Part shown: positions 35,490-45,211 of the stretch, one piece after another | Layout: every line of letters begins with the position of its first letter | How positions within the stretch are numbered: position 1 is the first letter of the stretch | NCBI GenBank assembly: GCA_913020445.1 | Contig: CAJWAR010000011.1 | Coordinates: forward strand, 28,195-92,194 | From: an uncultured Rhodospirillaceae bacterium | GTDB lineage: Bacteria; Pseudomonadota; Alphaproteobacteria; Rhodospirillales; UBA2165 | Direction of reading: 5' to 3' | DNA length: 64,000 nt | The notes under the pieces: generated by a model | What the model was told of the DNA's origin: nothing | Database searches by the model: none | What the model saw: the letters and a program-made list of their open reading frames with translations, nothing else | Made by a program: the position numbers and the translations under genes

Positions 35490-38170
35490 GCAACTCCAAA
35501 TGGGTCTATTCTTTCGGTGGGGGGTCCGCTGAAGGCCGCGCCGATATGCGTAATCTATTGGGCGGCAAGGGAGCCAATCTGGCCGAAATGTCGAGCCTCG
35601 GATTACCGGTACCACCAGGATTTTCAATCACCACTGAATTGTGCAACCATTACACCGCCAACAACAATCATTACCCGGATGAGCTAAAAGCCGAAGTCGA
35701 TGCGGCGCTGGCCAAAGTCGAAAGCGCTATTGGGGTAAAATTCGGCGACGCTGATAATCCGCTGCTGGTGTCGGTGCGCTCAGGCGCCAGGGCGTCCATG
35801 CCGGGCATGATGGATACGGTGTTAAACTTAGGCCTCAATGATGAGACCGTAGCCGGCCTGGCCAAAGCAAGTGGCGATGAACGTTTCGCCTATGACAGCT
35901 ACCGTCGTTTTATTCAGATGTATGGCGATGTGGTCTTAGGCGTCGAGCATCATCATTTCGAAGATATCCTCGCCGATCATAAAGACGATAAAGGCGTCGC
36001 CCTCGATACCGAATTAGAGGCCGACGACTGGAAAGACATTGCCAAGAAATTTGCTGGCAAGGTTGAAAGTGAGCTTGGCAAGCCATTCCCGCAAGACCCT
36101 CATGATCAGCTTTGGGGCGCGATCAGCGCGGTGTTCGGCAGCTGGATGAATGACCGCGCGAAAATTTACCGCAAACTCCACGACATCCCTGAAAGCTGGG
36201 GCACAGGGGTTAATGTGCAATCGATGGTCTTTGGTAATATGGGCGACAGCTCAGCCACCGGTGTCTGCTTTACCCGTAATCCCTCGACCGGAGAGAACGC
36301 CTTTTACGGCGAATATCTCGTCAACGCCCAGGGCGAAGACGTGGTGGCCGGCATCCGCACGCCGCAGCCTTTGACGATCGCCGAGAAAGAGCTTAACGCC
36401 ACCGATTTGCCGTCGATGGAAGAGAGCATGCCGGAAATGTTCAAAGAGCTGTGTGATATTCGGGATAAGCTCGAAGATCATTACACCGACATGCAGGATA
36501 TGGAGTTTACCGTTCAGGAAGGTAAGCTCTGGATGCTGCAGACCCGGAATGGCAAACGCACCGCCAAGGCAGCGCTTAAAATCGCCGTTGAAATGGCAAA
36601 TGATGGTTTGATCACCCGCGAAGAAGCGATCAAACGCATTGAGCCGAACGCGCTTGATCAGCTGCTCCACCCGACTCTTGATCCTGATGCTGACCGTAAC
36701 GTGCTGGGCAAAGGTCTGCCGGCTTCACCGGGTGCCGCTTGCGGTAAGGTCGCCTTTTCGGCTCAAGACGCTGAAGACAGGGTCGCCAAAGGAGAGAAGG
36801 TCATTCTGGTGCGGATCGAAACCAGCCCGGAAGATATCGGTGGCATGCACGCCGCCGAAGGTATTCTGACGACGCGCGGCGGCATGACGTCCCACGCCGC
36901 GGTGGTGGCGCGTGGTATGGGCCGCCCGTGTGTTGCCGGCGCCGGACAGCTTCGCGTTAGTTACCAAGATCAGACGTTGAAATGTGGCGGCCAGACTGTG
37001 AACGCCGGTGACGTCGTAACCATCGATGGCTCCCGCGGTGAAGTGATGATCGGGGAGGTGAAAACCATTCAGCCTGAACTCACCGGTGATTTCGGCGTGC
37101 TCATGCAATGGGTCGATGAAATTCGCGAGCTCAAGGTGCGTACCAATGCAGAAACCCCGGAAGATGCTGAAACGGCGGTGAAGTTCGGCGCTGAAGGCAT
37201 TGGTCTCTGCCGCACCGAGCATATGTTCTTTGATCCGGCGCGTATCATTCATATGCGGGAAATGATCCTGGCCGGCGATGTTGATGGCCGCAAGGTAGCG
37301 CTGTCGAAACTCTTGCCTTATCAGCGGGACGACTTTATCAATCTCTTCACCATAATGAAGGGCCTGCCGGTAACGATCCGCCTGCTTGATCCGCCGCTCC
37401 ATGAATTCCTGCCGACCAATGATGATGAGATGGTAGAAGTCGCCGATGCTGCCGGTACCGATTTTGAAACTGTTCAAGCGCGTGCGATAGCTCTCCATGA
37501 ATCCAATCCGATGCTGGGCTTGCGCGGTTGCCGCTTGGGCATTGTGCATCCGGAAATTTATGAAATGCAATGCCGGGCGATCTTTGAGGCTTCTGCCAAG
37601 GTTTCCAAAGACAGTGGTGAAACCGTGGTGCCGGAAGTGATGATTCCACTCATTGGCTCCAAACGCGAATACGACATTATGCACGATATGGTGCAGCGCA
37701 TCGCCGCGGAGGTCAGCGCAGAAACAGGAACGCAACTCGAATATCTCACCGGTACGATGATTGAACTGCCACGCGCTGCTTTGCTGGCCGGCAAGATCGC
37801 CGAACATGCCGAGTTCTTTAGCTTTGGCACCAATGATCTTACCCAGACGACCTATGGCTTGTCGCGCGACGATAGCGGCTCCTTTTTAGAGCGCTATCAG
37901 GAGCAAGGCATTTACGAGCAAGATCCCTTTGTCAGCATCGATGAAGAGGGGGTTGGTGAGCTGATTGAAATCGCCACCGAACGTGGCCGCGCCACCAGGG
38001 GCGATATCAAGCTCGGTATTTGCGGTGAGCATGGCGGAGATCCGTCCTCGGTAATCTTCTGCCATAAAATTGGCCTCGACTATGTCAGCTGCTCACCCTA
38101 CCGGGTGCCTATCGCGCGTCTGGCGGCGGCGCAAGCTGCTCTCAACGCCGAAAAGCTTATCGACGCTTAG
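35486..38170 (+). CDS. ppdK: Pyruvate, phosphate dikinase
   Basis: An 894-aa PPDK that interconverts pyruvate + ATP + Pi with PEP + AMP + PPi. Order: ATP-grasp domain (GGKGANLAEM, RSGARASMPGMMDTVLN), phosphohistidine domain with His470 in GGMTSHAAVVARGMG, and the PEP/pyruvate TIM barrel with GICGEHGGDP. The start is TTG at 35486, inside the glyS stop (TTGA) and after AAGGGGGAGAG; it yields MSNSKWVYSFGGG, the expected N-terminus. Coupling to glyQS places it in one operon with translation. With malic enzyme in the window it supports gluconeogenic or C4-acid metabolism. Confidence 0.95.
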   Translation: MSNSKWVYSFGGGSAEGRADMRNLLGGKGANLAEMSSLGLPVPPGFSITTELCNHYTANNNHYPDELKAEVDAALAKVESAIGVKFGDADNPLLVSVRSGARASMPGMMDTVLNLGLNDETVAGLAKASGDERFAYDSYRRFIQMYGDVVLGVEHHHFEDILADHKDDKGVALDTELEADDWKDIAKKFAGKVESELGKPFPQDPHDQLWGAISAVFGSWMNDRAKIYRKLHDIPESWGTGVNVQSMVFGNMGDSSATGVCFTRNPSTGENAFYGEYLVNAQGEDVVAGIRTPQPLTIAEKELNATDLPSMEESMPEMFKELCDIRDKLEDHYTDMQDMEFTVQEGKLWMLQTRNGKRTAKAALKIAVEMANDGLITREEAIKRIEPNALDQLLHPTLDPDADRNVLGKGLPASPGAACGKVAFSAQDAEDRVAKGEKVILVRIETSPEDIGGMHAAEGILTTRGGMTSHAAVVARGMGRPCVAGAGQLRVSYQDQTLKCGGQTVNAGDVVTIDGSRGEVMIGEVKTIQPELTGDFGVLMQWVDEIRELKVRTNAETPEDAETAVKFGAEGIGLCRTEHMFFDPARIIHMREMILAGDVDGRKVALSKLLPYQRDDFINLFTIMKGLPVTIRLLDPPLHEFLPTNDDEMVEVADAAGTDFETVQARAIALHESNPMLGLRGCRLGIVHPEIYEMQCRAIFEASAKVSKDSGETVVPEVMIPLIGSKREYDIMHDMVQRIAAEVSAETGTQLEYLTGTMIELPRAALLAGKIAEHAEFFSFGTNDLTQTTYGLSRDDSGSFLERYQEQGIYEQDPFVSIDEEGVGELIEIATERGRATRGDIKLGICGEHGGDPSSVIFCHKIGLDYVSCSPYRVPIARLAAAQAALNAEKLIDA

Positions 38171-38188
38171 CGAATTAAGGGGAACACC

Positions 38189-38800
38189 ATGCCGGATAGC
38201 ACCATCACCGATGTAGCGGGACTGCGCGAGCTTTATGCCGAACCAACCGGCGCGGCGGCCAAAAAATTACAAACGAAGCTGGATGAACATTGCCGCCGCT
38301 TTATTGCCGCCTCGCCGTTCTTAGTTCTCGGGAGCAGCGGCGACGTTTCACCGCGTGGTGATCATCCGGGCTTTGTTCAAGTACTGGATGACAACACGGT
38401 CTTACTGCCGGACCGGCGCGGCAATAACCTTATCGATTCCTTTCAAAATATTGTTAAAGACCCAACGGTTTCGCTGATCTTTTTCATTCCGGGGATCAAT
38501 GAAACCCTGCGCCTGCGGGGCGAGGCTGAGATTGTTACGGATACAGCGCTCTTGGAACCACACGCGGTAAATGGCAAGGTCCCGGCGAGCGGCCTAAAAA
38601 TTCATGTCAGGGAAGCGCTGATGCATTGTGCCAAAGCAATCATGCGGTCCAAGCTTTGGGACCCATCGACCCAGCTTGACCGCAAAGAATTTGCGGCGAC
38701 GAAAATAATTGCTGCTCATGCCAACTCAGAATACGAAGCACTGCATAACAGCTATGAAAAAGGCATGACAGATGCGATGGCAGAAGAGGGCCGGGAGTAA
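38189..38800 (+). CDS. Pyridoxamine 5'-phosphate oxidase-like flavin protein
   Basis: A 203-aa split-barrel FMN-binding protein of the MSMEG_1061 type. The core reads ASPFLVLGSSGDVSPRGDHPGFVQVLD followed by PDRRGNNLIDSFQNI, the usual FMN phosphate-contacting region. These proteins are often flavin or F420 reductases; the substrate is unknown. It starts 18 nt after ppdK, and its stop overlaps the next gene by 1 nt. Confidence 0.85.
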   Translation: MPDSTITDVAGLRELYAEPTGAAAKKLQTKLDEHCRRFIAASPFLVLGSSGDVSPRGDHPGFVQVLDDNTVLLPDRRGNNLIDSFQNIVKDPTVSLIFFIPGINETLRLRGEAEIVTDTALLEPHAVNGKVPASGLKIHVREALMHCAKAIMRSKLWDPSTQLDRKEFAATKIIAAHANSEYEALHNSYEKGMTDAMAEEGRE

Positions 38801-39663
38801 TGACCACTCTTTACCGGGGATTTGATCAGGCAGAACTGGATCGGCAATACAAAGCATCTGAAACAGTGCCGTCACTTGATCCGTTTATCGAGGCTTACGC
38901 CGAGGGCAGTGCCGAGGCGCGGGCGGCCTTAGACCACGTCGCCGATATTCAGTTTGGCCCTGGTGATGAAGAAACGCTTGATCTGTTTCCGGTGCCAGGA
39001 AATGACAGCGCGCCGCTGTTTGTTTTCATCCATGGCGGCTATTGGCGGATGCTGTCGAAAAACGAATCCAGCTTTATGGCGCCCAATCTGGTGAGCCAGG
39101 GCGTCGCTGTGGCGGCGATCAATTACACCCTGGTGCCGCCGGCGGATATTGATCAGATCGTTGCTGAATGCCGGCGCTCAATTGCGTGGTTGTACAACAA
39201 CGCTGCCGAGCATGGCATTGATCCCAACCGCATCTATGTCGGCGGTTCATCGGCTGGTGGTCATCTGACCGGCATGATGGTCGCTGGTGGCTGGCAGGAA
39301 GAACTTGGCCTGCCGGCAGACGTTGTCAAAGGCGGGTTGCCGATCAGCGGGCTCTTGGATATGGAGCCGATCACCCAATGCTTCGTCAATGATTGGATGC
39401 AGATGAGCCTTGAAGACGGCTTGCGCAACAGTCCGGACCGCAACTTACCTGAAGAAGGCGGTCCGCTCATTGTTGCTGTTGGTGGTGAGGAAACCGACGA
39501 ATTCCGGCGTCAAAGCAAAGATTTCACGACGCTCTGGCAAAGCAAAGGCTGGCAGGCGGAATATCTCGAATGCCGCGGCCTTAATCATTTCAATGTGCCG
39601 CTGGAACTTTGCAAACCGGACAGCCCTATGACCCAAAAACTGCTGGCGATGATCAATAATTAA
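38800..39663 (+). CDS. Alpha/beta hydrolase (arylformamidase/HSL-like)
   Basis: A 287-aa hydrolase with the HGGYWRM oxyanion motif and nucleophile Ser in GGSSAGGHL, the pattern of kynurenine formamidase (BNA7-like) and carboxylesterases. The C-terminal His lies in GLNHFNVP. No signal peptide. The ATG overlaps the preceding TAA by 1 nt. Kynurenine formamidase activity is plausible but no other kynurenine-pathway gene is nearby. Confidence 0.82.
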   Translation: MTTLYRGFDQAELDRQYKASETVPSLDPFIEAYAEGSAEARAALDHVADIQFGPGDEETLDLFPVPGNDSAPLFVFIHGGYWRMLSKNESSFMAPNLVSQGVAVAAINYTLVPPADIDQIVAECRRSIAWLYNNAAEHGIDPNRIYVGGSSAGGHLTGMMVAGGWQEELGLPADVVKGGLPISGLLDMEPITQCFVNDWMQMSLEDGLRNSPDRNLPEEGGPLIVAVGGEETDEFRRQSKDFTTLWQSKGWQAEYLECRGLNHFNVPLELCKPDSPMTQKLLAMINN

Positions 39664-39669
39664 TCGAAT

Positions 39670-39694
39670 AATTAATCGACAGTCGATAATTAAC
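39670..39694. repeat. CGACAGTCG palindrome (copy 3)
   Basis: ATCGAC, A, GTCGAT core flanked by AATTA tracts in the convergent gap between two genes. It shares the CGACAGTCG core and AATT flanks with the palindromes near 26.9 kb. Confidence 0.65.
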
Positions 39695-39699
39695 ACTTT

Positions 39700-40356
39700 T
39701 TATTTCCGCACAAAAATGACGAACTCGTTGGGATGGAGCAGGTCGATCAGGCGCACCTGACCGCCGAGATTTCTTTCACAAAAATCGGCAAAATAATTTG
39801 GATCGGCATAAAACAGCGTTTTTTCGCGCAGCGGCGATTGCACATTGAGCATATTAAAGCCAAGCCCGATTCTGGTTTTTGACCACAGCTGCACAAGATT
39901 TTCCTCGACATAGTGGCGCCATTTAAGCTCCGGCGCGCTCATTTTCATATTGTAGGTGCCGGAGACAAAAGAATAATCCGCCATTTCCGTCGCCTGATGA
40001 CTTTTGATGAAAAGCGCGCGGGGGTCGGTGATCTGTTGTTTGGCAGCTTTGAGCATGGCTGCGCTGATGTCATAGCCGAAATAGGTGCCATCCAAAAATT
40101 GCGGCAGTTCTTTGAAGGTATCGAACATCGCACCATAGCCGCAGCCGAGATCGTTGATCGTTACGTCATCGCGGTTGGTGTCATAGGCCAACAGCCCAAC
40201 AAAAATATGAAACCGCCGTTGTTGGCGTTCCTGGTCACGCCAGGCGACGGCTTTGTGCTTCGGGCCATAATGTTTCAACGCACGTTCATAGCTGAGCGCC
40301 ACTGGCTCTAAAATACGTGGCCGCTCCGTTGCATCTGGTTCATCAGGGCCGCTCAT
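39700..40356 (-). CDS. Class I SAM-dependent methyltransferase
   Basis: A 218-aa soluble methyltransferase with motif I NDLGCGYGAMFD and the acidic GYDIS strand end. The substrate is unknown. Its ATG directly abuts the ygfZ stop (no gap), so it is co-translated with that gene. The N-terminus ALKHYGPKHKAVAWRD resembles methyltransferases of the trans-aconitate type only loosely. Confidence 0.8.
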   Translation of the reverse strand: MSGPDEPDATERPRILEPVALSYERALKHYGPKHKAVAWRDQERQQRRFHIFVGLLAYDTNRDDVTINDLGCGYGAMFDTFKELPQFLDGTYFGYDISAAMLKAAKQQITDPRALFIKSHQATEMADYSFVSGTYNMKMSAPELKWRHYVEENLVQLWSKTRIGLGFNMLNVQSPLREKTLFYADPNYFADFCERNLGGQVRLIDLLHPNEFVIFVRK

Positions 40357-41241
40357 TTAGAATTTAATCCAATCGGGCTTTTCAGGTGTAATTTGGACCT
40401 TTCCCGCCAATAAGGGGGCTGTGTTTTCCAGCACTTCCAGCCGCATCAATGCCAGCGCCTGGCCGGCTGCGCTGGAGCGAATTTCACCGGCATTTCTGCC
40501 ATCTTGCGTAATTTCCGTACCGGGAGCAGGCGGTTGGCCGTTAAAGCTCACGGGCATAAGGCGTTTTTTAATCAGACCGCGATGTTTGGTGCGCGCCGTC
40601 AGTTCCTGGCCCATATAGCAGCCTTTATGAAAATCGACACCATGTAATTCCTCGAAACCACTTTCAAGCAAGATCGATTTATCGACCTCAAGATCGCGAC
40701 TGCCATCGGGCAGGCCTAAGGAAAGCCGTAGACTGTCGTAATCTTCAAACGCCGCGGCAGAGAATCCGAGTTCGCCCATCTCGGCGCTCAAATTGTTTGT
40801 TGGCAAAACAGCACGGACACCAATTTCACTGAGGCGCGGATCAGAATAAACAACGCCGCCCAGCCATTCCATTGCTGCACCAAGTGTTGGATCAAGTGCC
40901 AAAGCTTCATGAAAATCCTCACCAAACAGCACCACCACCGCTAAGTCCTCAACGATTTCCAGTTCGATTTTCGAGCGGAGCTTATACATGCGCAACCGTT
41001 TGAATAAGTCGTCAATCCGGCCCGCTTCACAATCGAGATAAAAGGCGCCCAATATCTCAGCAATAAAAAAATCGTGGAGGTATTTCCCCTGAGGTGTCAG
41101 CAGGGCGGCATAAATTGCATGCGTTGGCGAAACCCGTTCAAGATCGTTTGAGACGAGGCCTTGCAAAAATTCTCTTGCGTCATCGCCGGATATTTTCAGT
41201 ACCTGCCGGTTATCTAAACGCACATAATGTAAATCAGTCAT
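40357..41241 (-). CDS. ygfZ: YgfZ/GcvT-family folate-binding protein
   Basis: A 294-aa tetrahydrofolate-binding protein related to the glycine-cleavage T-protein; YgfZ supports assembly or repair of Fe-S clusters. The hallmark K-G-C-Y-x-G-Q-E motif is seen as FHKGCYMGQELTAR with its Cys, and the N-terminal GDDAREFLQGLVSNDL block is typical. The following methyltransferase gene is contiguous. Confidence 0.92.
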   Translation of the reverse strand: MTDLHYVRLDNRQVLKISGDDAREFLQGLVSNDLERVSPTHAIYAALLTPQGKYLHDFFIAEILGAFYLDCEAGRIDDLFKRLRMYKLRSKIELEIVEDLAVVVLFGEDFHEALALDPTLGAAMEWLGGVVYSDPRLSEIGVRAVLPTNNLSAEMGELGFSAAAFEDYDSLRLSLGLPDGSRDLEVDKSILLESGFEELHGVDFHKGCYMGQELTARTKHRGLIKKRLMPVSFNGQPPAPGTEITQDGRNAGEIRSSAAGQALALMRLEVLENTAPLLAGKVQITPEKPDWIKF

Positions 41242-41373
41242 AGGTTCAATATAGCCGAGCCGGGCCGACGCGCAAATGGCAAGTTTTTTGCCAAAATATA
41301 CATCGGTTTATCTTGGCCGCTCATTTGCCATAAGTCTTTGAAACTCCTATAAACAGCGCGCAAGGATAGATGC

Positions 41374-42405
41374 ATGAATATTGTAATGATTGACGATTCT
41401 TATGCCTTCGATGGCGCGACGCCCGGCACCCGTGCCTTGGGGGGTGCCGAGAAAGCATTTGCCCATTTGGCAGGCGCCCTGGCGGCCCGCGGCCACGACG
41501 TGACGGCAATCAACCGCTGTGACTATCAGGCGAGTGTGGACGGCGTGTTATGGGTACCGTTTGAGACGCCACGGCCACCTGAATGCGATGTGTTGATTGC
41601 TTTCAGAAAGCCCCAATTGTTGGCTGAGATTGATGACCCGGCCGCAAAATCTATTCTTTGGCTATGGGGACAACCGAAAGCTCTCAACGAACCGGCAAAT
41701 CAAAAACTGTTGGAAAAGTATGATCCGGTACTGGTTTTTGTTGGTGAAAATCACCGCCAAGCCTGGAAATCCTGGCGGGATTTTAAAGAAGCCGTGATTG
41801 TGCCCGGCATTGCCGATTGCTACATCGATACTCAAATCGACGCGACGCCACCGCCGGTGGCCCTGGTCACCACGCATCCCTTGCATGGCTTGCAAAAAAT
41901 ATTGCGTCTATGGCAGGAAAAAATTCAGCCGAAGAACGACAAGGCGGAGCTGCATATTTATTCAGCCAGTCTTCACAACGGTGCTGATGATGACCGGCTT
42001 AAAGACATCGCTGAAGCAGTTGGCAATGCTCAGGCTGCCAACGTCATTATTAAAACACCAGGCTCGGATAGTGAAATGGCGACGGCCTACAGCTCGGCGC
42101 GGGTGCATTTATATCCGGTGATTGGCGCGGAATTTTATGGCTCAACATTGGCCGAGTCGCAGGCCAGTGGCACACCCGCAGTAATTTATGCGGGTGATGG
42201 GGATACCAAAGTTGTGCTAGAGCGTATTGGTAACGGCCAAACCGGCTACATCGCACCCGACGAAAATGCTTTTGTAAATTTGGCGCTCGAGTTGTTGGCG
42301 GCAGACACCGCGATGTATCAAAGTCTCAGCCGCGATGCTAAAACTCTACAGGCTGGACGTAACTGGCAAAGTGCGGCAATTGAATTTGAAGCTTTATGGA
42401 AATAG
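41374..42405 (+). CDS. Glycosyltransferase (GT-B, GT4-like)
   Basis: A 343-aa GT-B glycosyltransferase and first gene of a surface glycan operon. The N-terminal domain begins MNIVMIDDSYAFDG and has the acceptor-side LGGAEKAFAHLAGALAARGHDV; the C-terminal domain has an E-x7-E-like segment AEFYGSTLAESQASGTPAVI. It is paralogous to the protein at 44174-45211. AAGGATAG precedes the ATG. The sugar donor is unknown. It is divergent from ygfZ. Confidence 0.85.
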   Translation: MNIVMIDDSYAFDGATPGTRALGGAEKAFAHLAGALAARGHDVTAINRCDYQASVDGVLWVPFETPRPPECDVLIAFRKPQLLAEIDDPAAKSILWLWGQPKALNEPANQKLLEKYDPVLVFVGENHRQAWKSWRDFKEAVIVPGIADCYIDTQIDATPPPVALVTTHPLHGLQKILRLWQEKIQPKNDKAELHIYSASLHNGADDDRLKDIAEAVGNAQAANVIIKTPGSDSEMATAYSSARVHLYPVIGAEFYGSTLAESQASGTPAVIYAGDGDTKVVLERIGNGQTGYIAPDENAFVNLALELLAADTAMYQSLSRDAKTLQAGRNWQSAAIEFEALWK

Positions 42406-42426
42406 AAAAAAGCTTAAACTATTGAT

Positions 42427-43407
42427 ATGAAAGTCTTATTCGTTACATCGACGCGGATTGGTGATGCCATACTGTCAACCGGTTTGCTTGAATATTTGCG
42501 GCAGGAAAATCCAAAGCTGGAAGTCACGGTCGCCTGTGGTCCCGCGGCGGCGCCGCTATTTAAAGCCTTACCGGGATTAACGCGTATTATTGTCTTGGAT
42601 AAGATGGTGTTCTCGCTGCATTGGCTAAGACTGTGGCTGCTCACCATTGGCACCTATTGGGATTTGGTAATCGATCTTAGGAATGCACCAGCGACTTATT
42701 TGCTGGGACGACGTCTGCGGCGCGGCATGCCACGCGGTGGCAGTGAACGCCGGGTTGAACGCATTGCCGAGGTGTTGGACTTGCCGGACATAGTGCCGCC
42801 GAAATTGTGGACCAGCCCGCGGGAAGCTGAAATGGCGCAAGGTTTCCTGCCTGAAGGCGGACCGATTTTGGCGATTGGGCCGACGGCTAACTGGCGGGCA
42901 AAAACGTGGCGGACAGAAAAATTCGCTGAACTTATTGAACGTTTGACCGCGCCCACGGGAATATTGCCGGATGCGCGAGTGGTATTGCTGGGCCGTGATG
43001 ATGAACGACCGATGGCCTTGCGTTTGATTGATACAATCCCTGAAAACCGTCGAATTGATCTCGTTGGCAAGCTAGACCTATTGACCGCCTATGCCTGTCT
43101 GGCCCGATCCACATTTTACATTGGCAATGATTCCGGCTTGATGCATCTGGCAGCGGCATCGGGTGTGCCAACTCTCGGTTTATTTGGGCCAACTAAAGAA
43201 TCGCTTTACGCGCCGTGGGGGGAAGCCACGGATGTTGTACGAACGGCCATCCCGTTTGAGGAGATATTTCCAGAGAATTTTGATCACCGGACATCTGATA
43301 GCTTGATGGACAGTTTGACCGTCGACATGGCGGAAGCGGGCGCCAAGGCGTTGTGGCAGAAGTGCCAAGAAAGTAAAACGGGTGATCAATCGGAGATGGT
43401 CAATTGA
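42427..43407 (+). CDS. Glycosyltransferase family 9 (heptosyltransferase-like)
   Basis: A 326-aa GT9 enzyme, the family of ADP-heptose:LPS heptosyltransferases. It starts MKVLFVTSTRIGDAIL and includes the nucleotide-sugar block IGNDSGLMHLAAASGVPTLGLFGPT followed by PWG. It points to lipopolysaccharide core assembly at the inner face of the cytoplasmic membrane. It follows the first gene by 21 nt and overlaps the next by 4 nt. Confidence 0.9.
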   Translation: MKVLFVTSTRIGDAILSTGLLEYLRQENPKLEVTVACGPAAAPLFKALPGLTRIIVLDKMVFSLHWLRLWLLTIGTYWDLVIDLRNAPATYLLGRRLRRGMPRGGSERRVERIAEVLDLPDIVPPKLWTSPREAEMAQGFLPEGGPILAIGPTANWRAKTWRTEKFAELIERLTAPTGILPDARVVLLGRDDERPMALRLIDTIPENRRIDLVGKLDLLTAYACLARSTFYIGNDSGLMHLAAASGVPTLGLFGPTKESLYAPWGEATDVVRTAIPFEEIFPENFDHRTSDSLMDSLTVDMAEAGAKALWQKCQESKTGDQSEMVN

Positions 43408-44174
43408 ACGAGTCAGAATATCTGTTCAAATTATCAGCCGTAATCAGTGTCCACAATGAAGAGGATAAGCTGGCCGCTTGTTTGAAAAAACTGTCTTTCG
43501 CCGATGAAATAGTCGTCGTCATGGATCGTTGCACCGATGGCACCCGGGCAATTGCCGAGCAATTTACCGATCGTATTATTGAAGGTGCTTGGGATATCGA
43601 AGGCGATCGGCGGAACGCCGCAATAGAGGCCTGTGCCGGCGAATGGATATTTGAAATTGATGCCGATGAGCACGTCACCGGGGAACTTGCTGGTGAAATT
43701 CGGGATATCGCTAATACATCCCAATTTGATTGGCATGAAATACCGGTTGATAATTATATCGGCGACCGGCTGGTTCGTCATGGTTGGGGCGCGTCCTATG
43801 GTAAGGCAGCCTATCCCGGATTGTTTCGCAAGGGCGCCAAAATTTGGGGCAAGCAGCGGGTTCATCCGAGCCTAACCTGGCAGGGCAAAAAGGGTTCGAT
43901 GTTAAGCAATCGCATCAATCATTATGTTGATCGCAATATATCTGACATGATCAAACGCCTCGATTCCTATTCCACAGCGCGGGCGAAAGATTTAAAGGAC
44001 AGTGGCGACATCGGTTCAACCGCCAACAACGTGCGGCGGCTGTTCTCGCGGTTTTTCAAATGTTATATAAGTCGCAAAGGCTATAAGGAGGGGGGATATG
44101 GCTTGTTAATCGCTTTGTTTGCCGGCCTCTATCCACTTATCTCCCATATCAAAGCTAAGGTTGAACTAAACTAA
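43404..44174 (+). CDS. Glycosyltransferase family 2 (WaaE/KdtX-like)
   Basis: A 256-aa GT-A transferase. SAVISVHNEEDKL is the N-terminal nucleotide strand, and DRCTDGT plus IDADEHV supply the DXD-type metal site. The shape (family 2, about 250 aa, in an LPS cluster with R..VHPSL) matches WaaE/KdtX beta-glucosyltransferases acting on heptose. It starts at TTG 43404 inside the preceding TGA, with CGGAG upstream. Confidence 0.87.
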   Translation: MNESEYLFKLSAVISVHNEEDKLAACLKKLSFADEIVVVMDRCTDGTRAIAEQFTDRIIEGAWDIEGDRRNAAIEACAGEWIFEIDADEHVTGELAGEIRDIANTSQFDWHEIPVDNYIGDRLVRHGWGASYGKAAYPGLFRKGAKIWGKQRVHPSLTWQGKKGSMLSNRINHYVDRNISDMIKRLDSYSTARAKDLKDSGDIGSTANNVRRLFSRFFKCYISRKGYKEGGYGLLIALFAGLYPLISHIKAKVELN

Positions 44175-45211
44175 TGGCGCGGATTGTTCTGGCCGATGAC
44201 GGCATTGAATTTGATGGCGATAGCCCGCACCGAGGCCCCCTGGGTGGGGTCGAAAGCTCGATTGTTAATTTGGTGACTGAGCTGGCTGAGCGCGGCCATG
44301 AAGTTACGGTGCGCAATATGTGCGCCGAGGCTAAAGTAATTAACGGCGTCGACTGGGCGCCATTGGCGAGCGGCCTGCCTGATGCAGCCGATCTCTACAT
44401 CGCCAACCGTGGGGACAAGCTTATTCGCTTAATGCCTGAGGCCAAGCGCACGGTATTTTGGATCCATAATCCAGCGCAATATCTGCTAAAATGGCGCTAT
44501 CTCTTCAAGCTTTGGCAGGTTAAACCGGCGATTATTTTTATTGGCGACTATCATGCAACGACCTACCCGGCCTGGGCGCCCGGTGGTGAGCGTATCGTTA
44601 TTCCCTATGGTATCGCCGATGAATTCTGCAATTTTTCACCTTTGGATGACGTGCCGCCGCGCCGGGCGATCTTTACCTCTAACCCGCTCCGTTCACTTAA
44701 TTGGTTGTTAGAAGTTTGGCAGCGTGAAATCTATCCGCACGTGCCGGGTGCCGAGCTTCATTTATTTTCCGGCGCTGCAACTTATGGATCGGCTGGCGCC
44801 GCCAAGGCGCAAGAAATGGAAACCATCCTCGATAAAGCTCGCTCTCTTGCTGATCAAGGTGTCGTTCTGCGAGGACCGGTACCCAAATCTGAACTTATTC
44901 AGGAGTTTCGTAAATCACGCGTGATGCTATATAAAGGGGATCTTAACGAGACTTTTTGTCTGGCAGTGGGGGAGGCGCAAGCTGTCGGCGTTCCTGCGGT
45001 TGTTCAGAAATTGGGCTCGGTCGTGGAGCGGGTTGTCGACGAAAAAACCGGGGCCATAACAGACACTGATCAAGAATTCTCCAGTTCGGCTATAAATCTT
45101 CTAAATGATGATGACTTATGGCGTGACCAGCACAAGGCAGCGATTGAGATGCAGGGTGCGTGGGGATGGAGCCAAGCGGCACAAGCTTTTGAGGAGTTAA
45201 TACCGGAATGA
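44174..45211 (+). CDS. Glycosyltransferase (GT-B, GT4-like), paralogue of the first gene
   Basis: A 345-aa GT-B enzyme beginning MARIVLADDGIEFDGDSP and sharing LGGVE and ELAERGHEVTVRNMC with the first gene of the operon. The C-terminal half has LNETFCLAVGEAQAVGVPAV as the donor-binding E-x7-E. The two copies probably add similar sugars at different steps. The ATG overlaps the previous stop by 1 nt. Confidence 0.85.
   Translation: MARIVLADDGIEFDGDSPHRGPLGGVESSIVNLVTELAERGHEVTVRNMCAEAKVINGVDWAPLASGLPDAADLYIANRGDKLIRLMPEAKRTVFWIHNPAQYLLKWRYLFKLWQVKPAIIFIGDYHATTYPAWAPGGERIVIPYGIADEFCNFSPLDDVPPRRAIFTSNPLRSLNWLLEVWQREIYPHVPGAELHLFSGAATYGSAGAAKAQEMETILDKARSLADQGVVLRGPVPKSELIQEFRKSRVMLYKGDLNETFCLAVGEAQAVGVPAVVQKLGSVVERVVDEKTGAITDTDQEFSSSAINLLNDDDLWRDQHKAAIEMQGAWGWSQAAQAFEELIPE

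Noticed and set aside
36725..37807. A 360-codon minus-strand ORF inside ppdK.
   Set aside because: It is the antisense shadow of a well-conserved dikinase.
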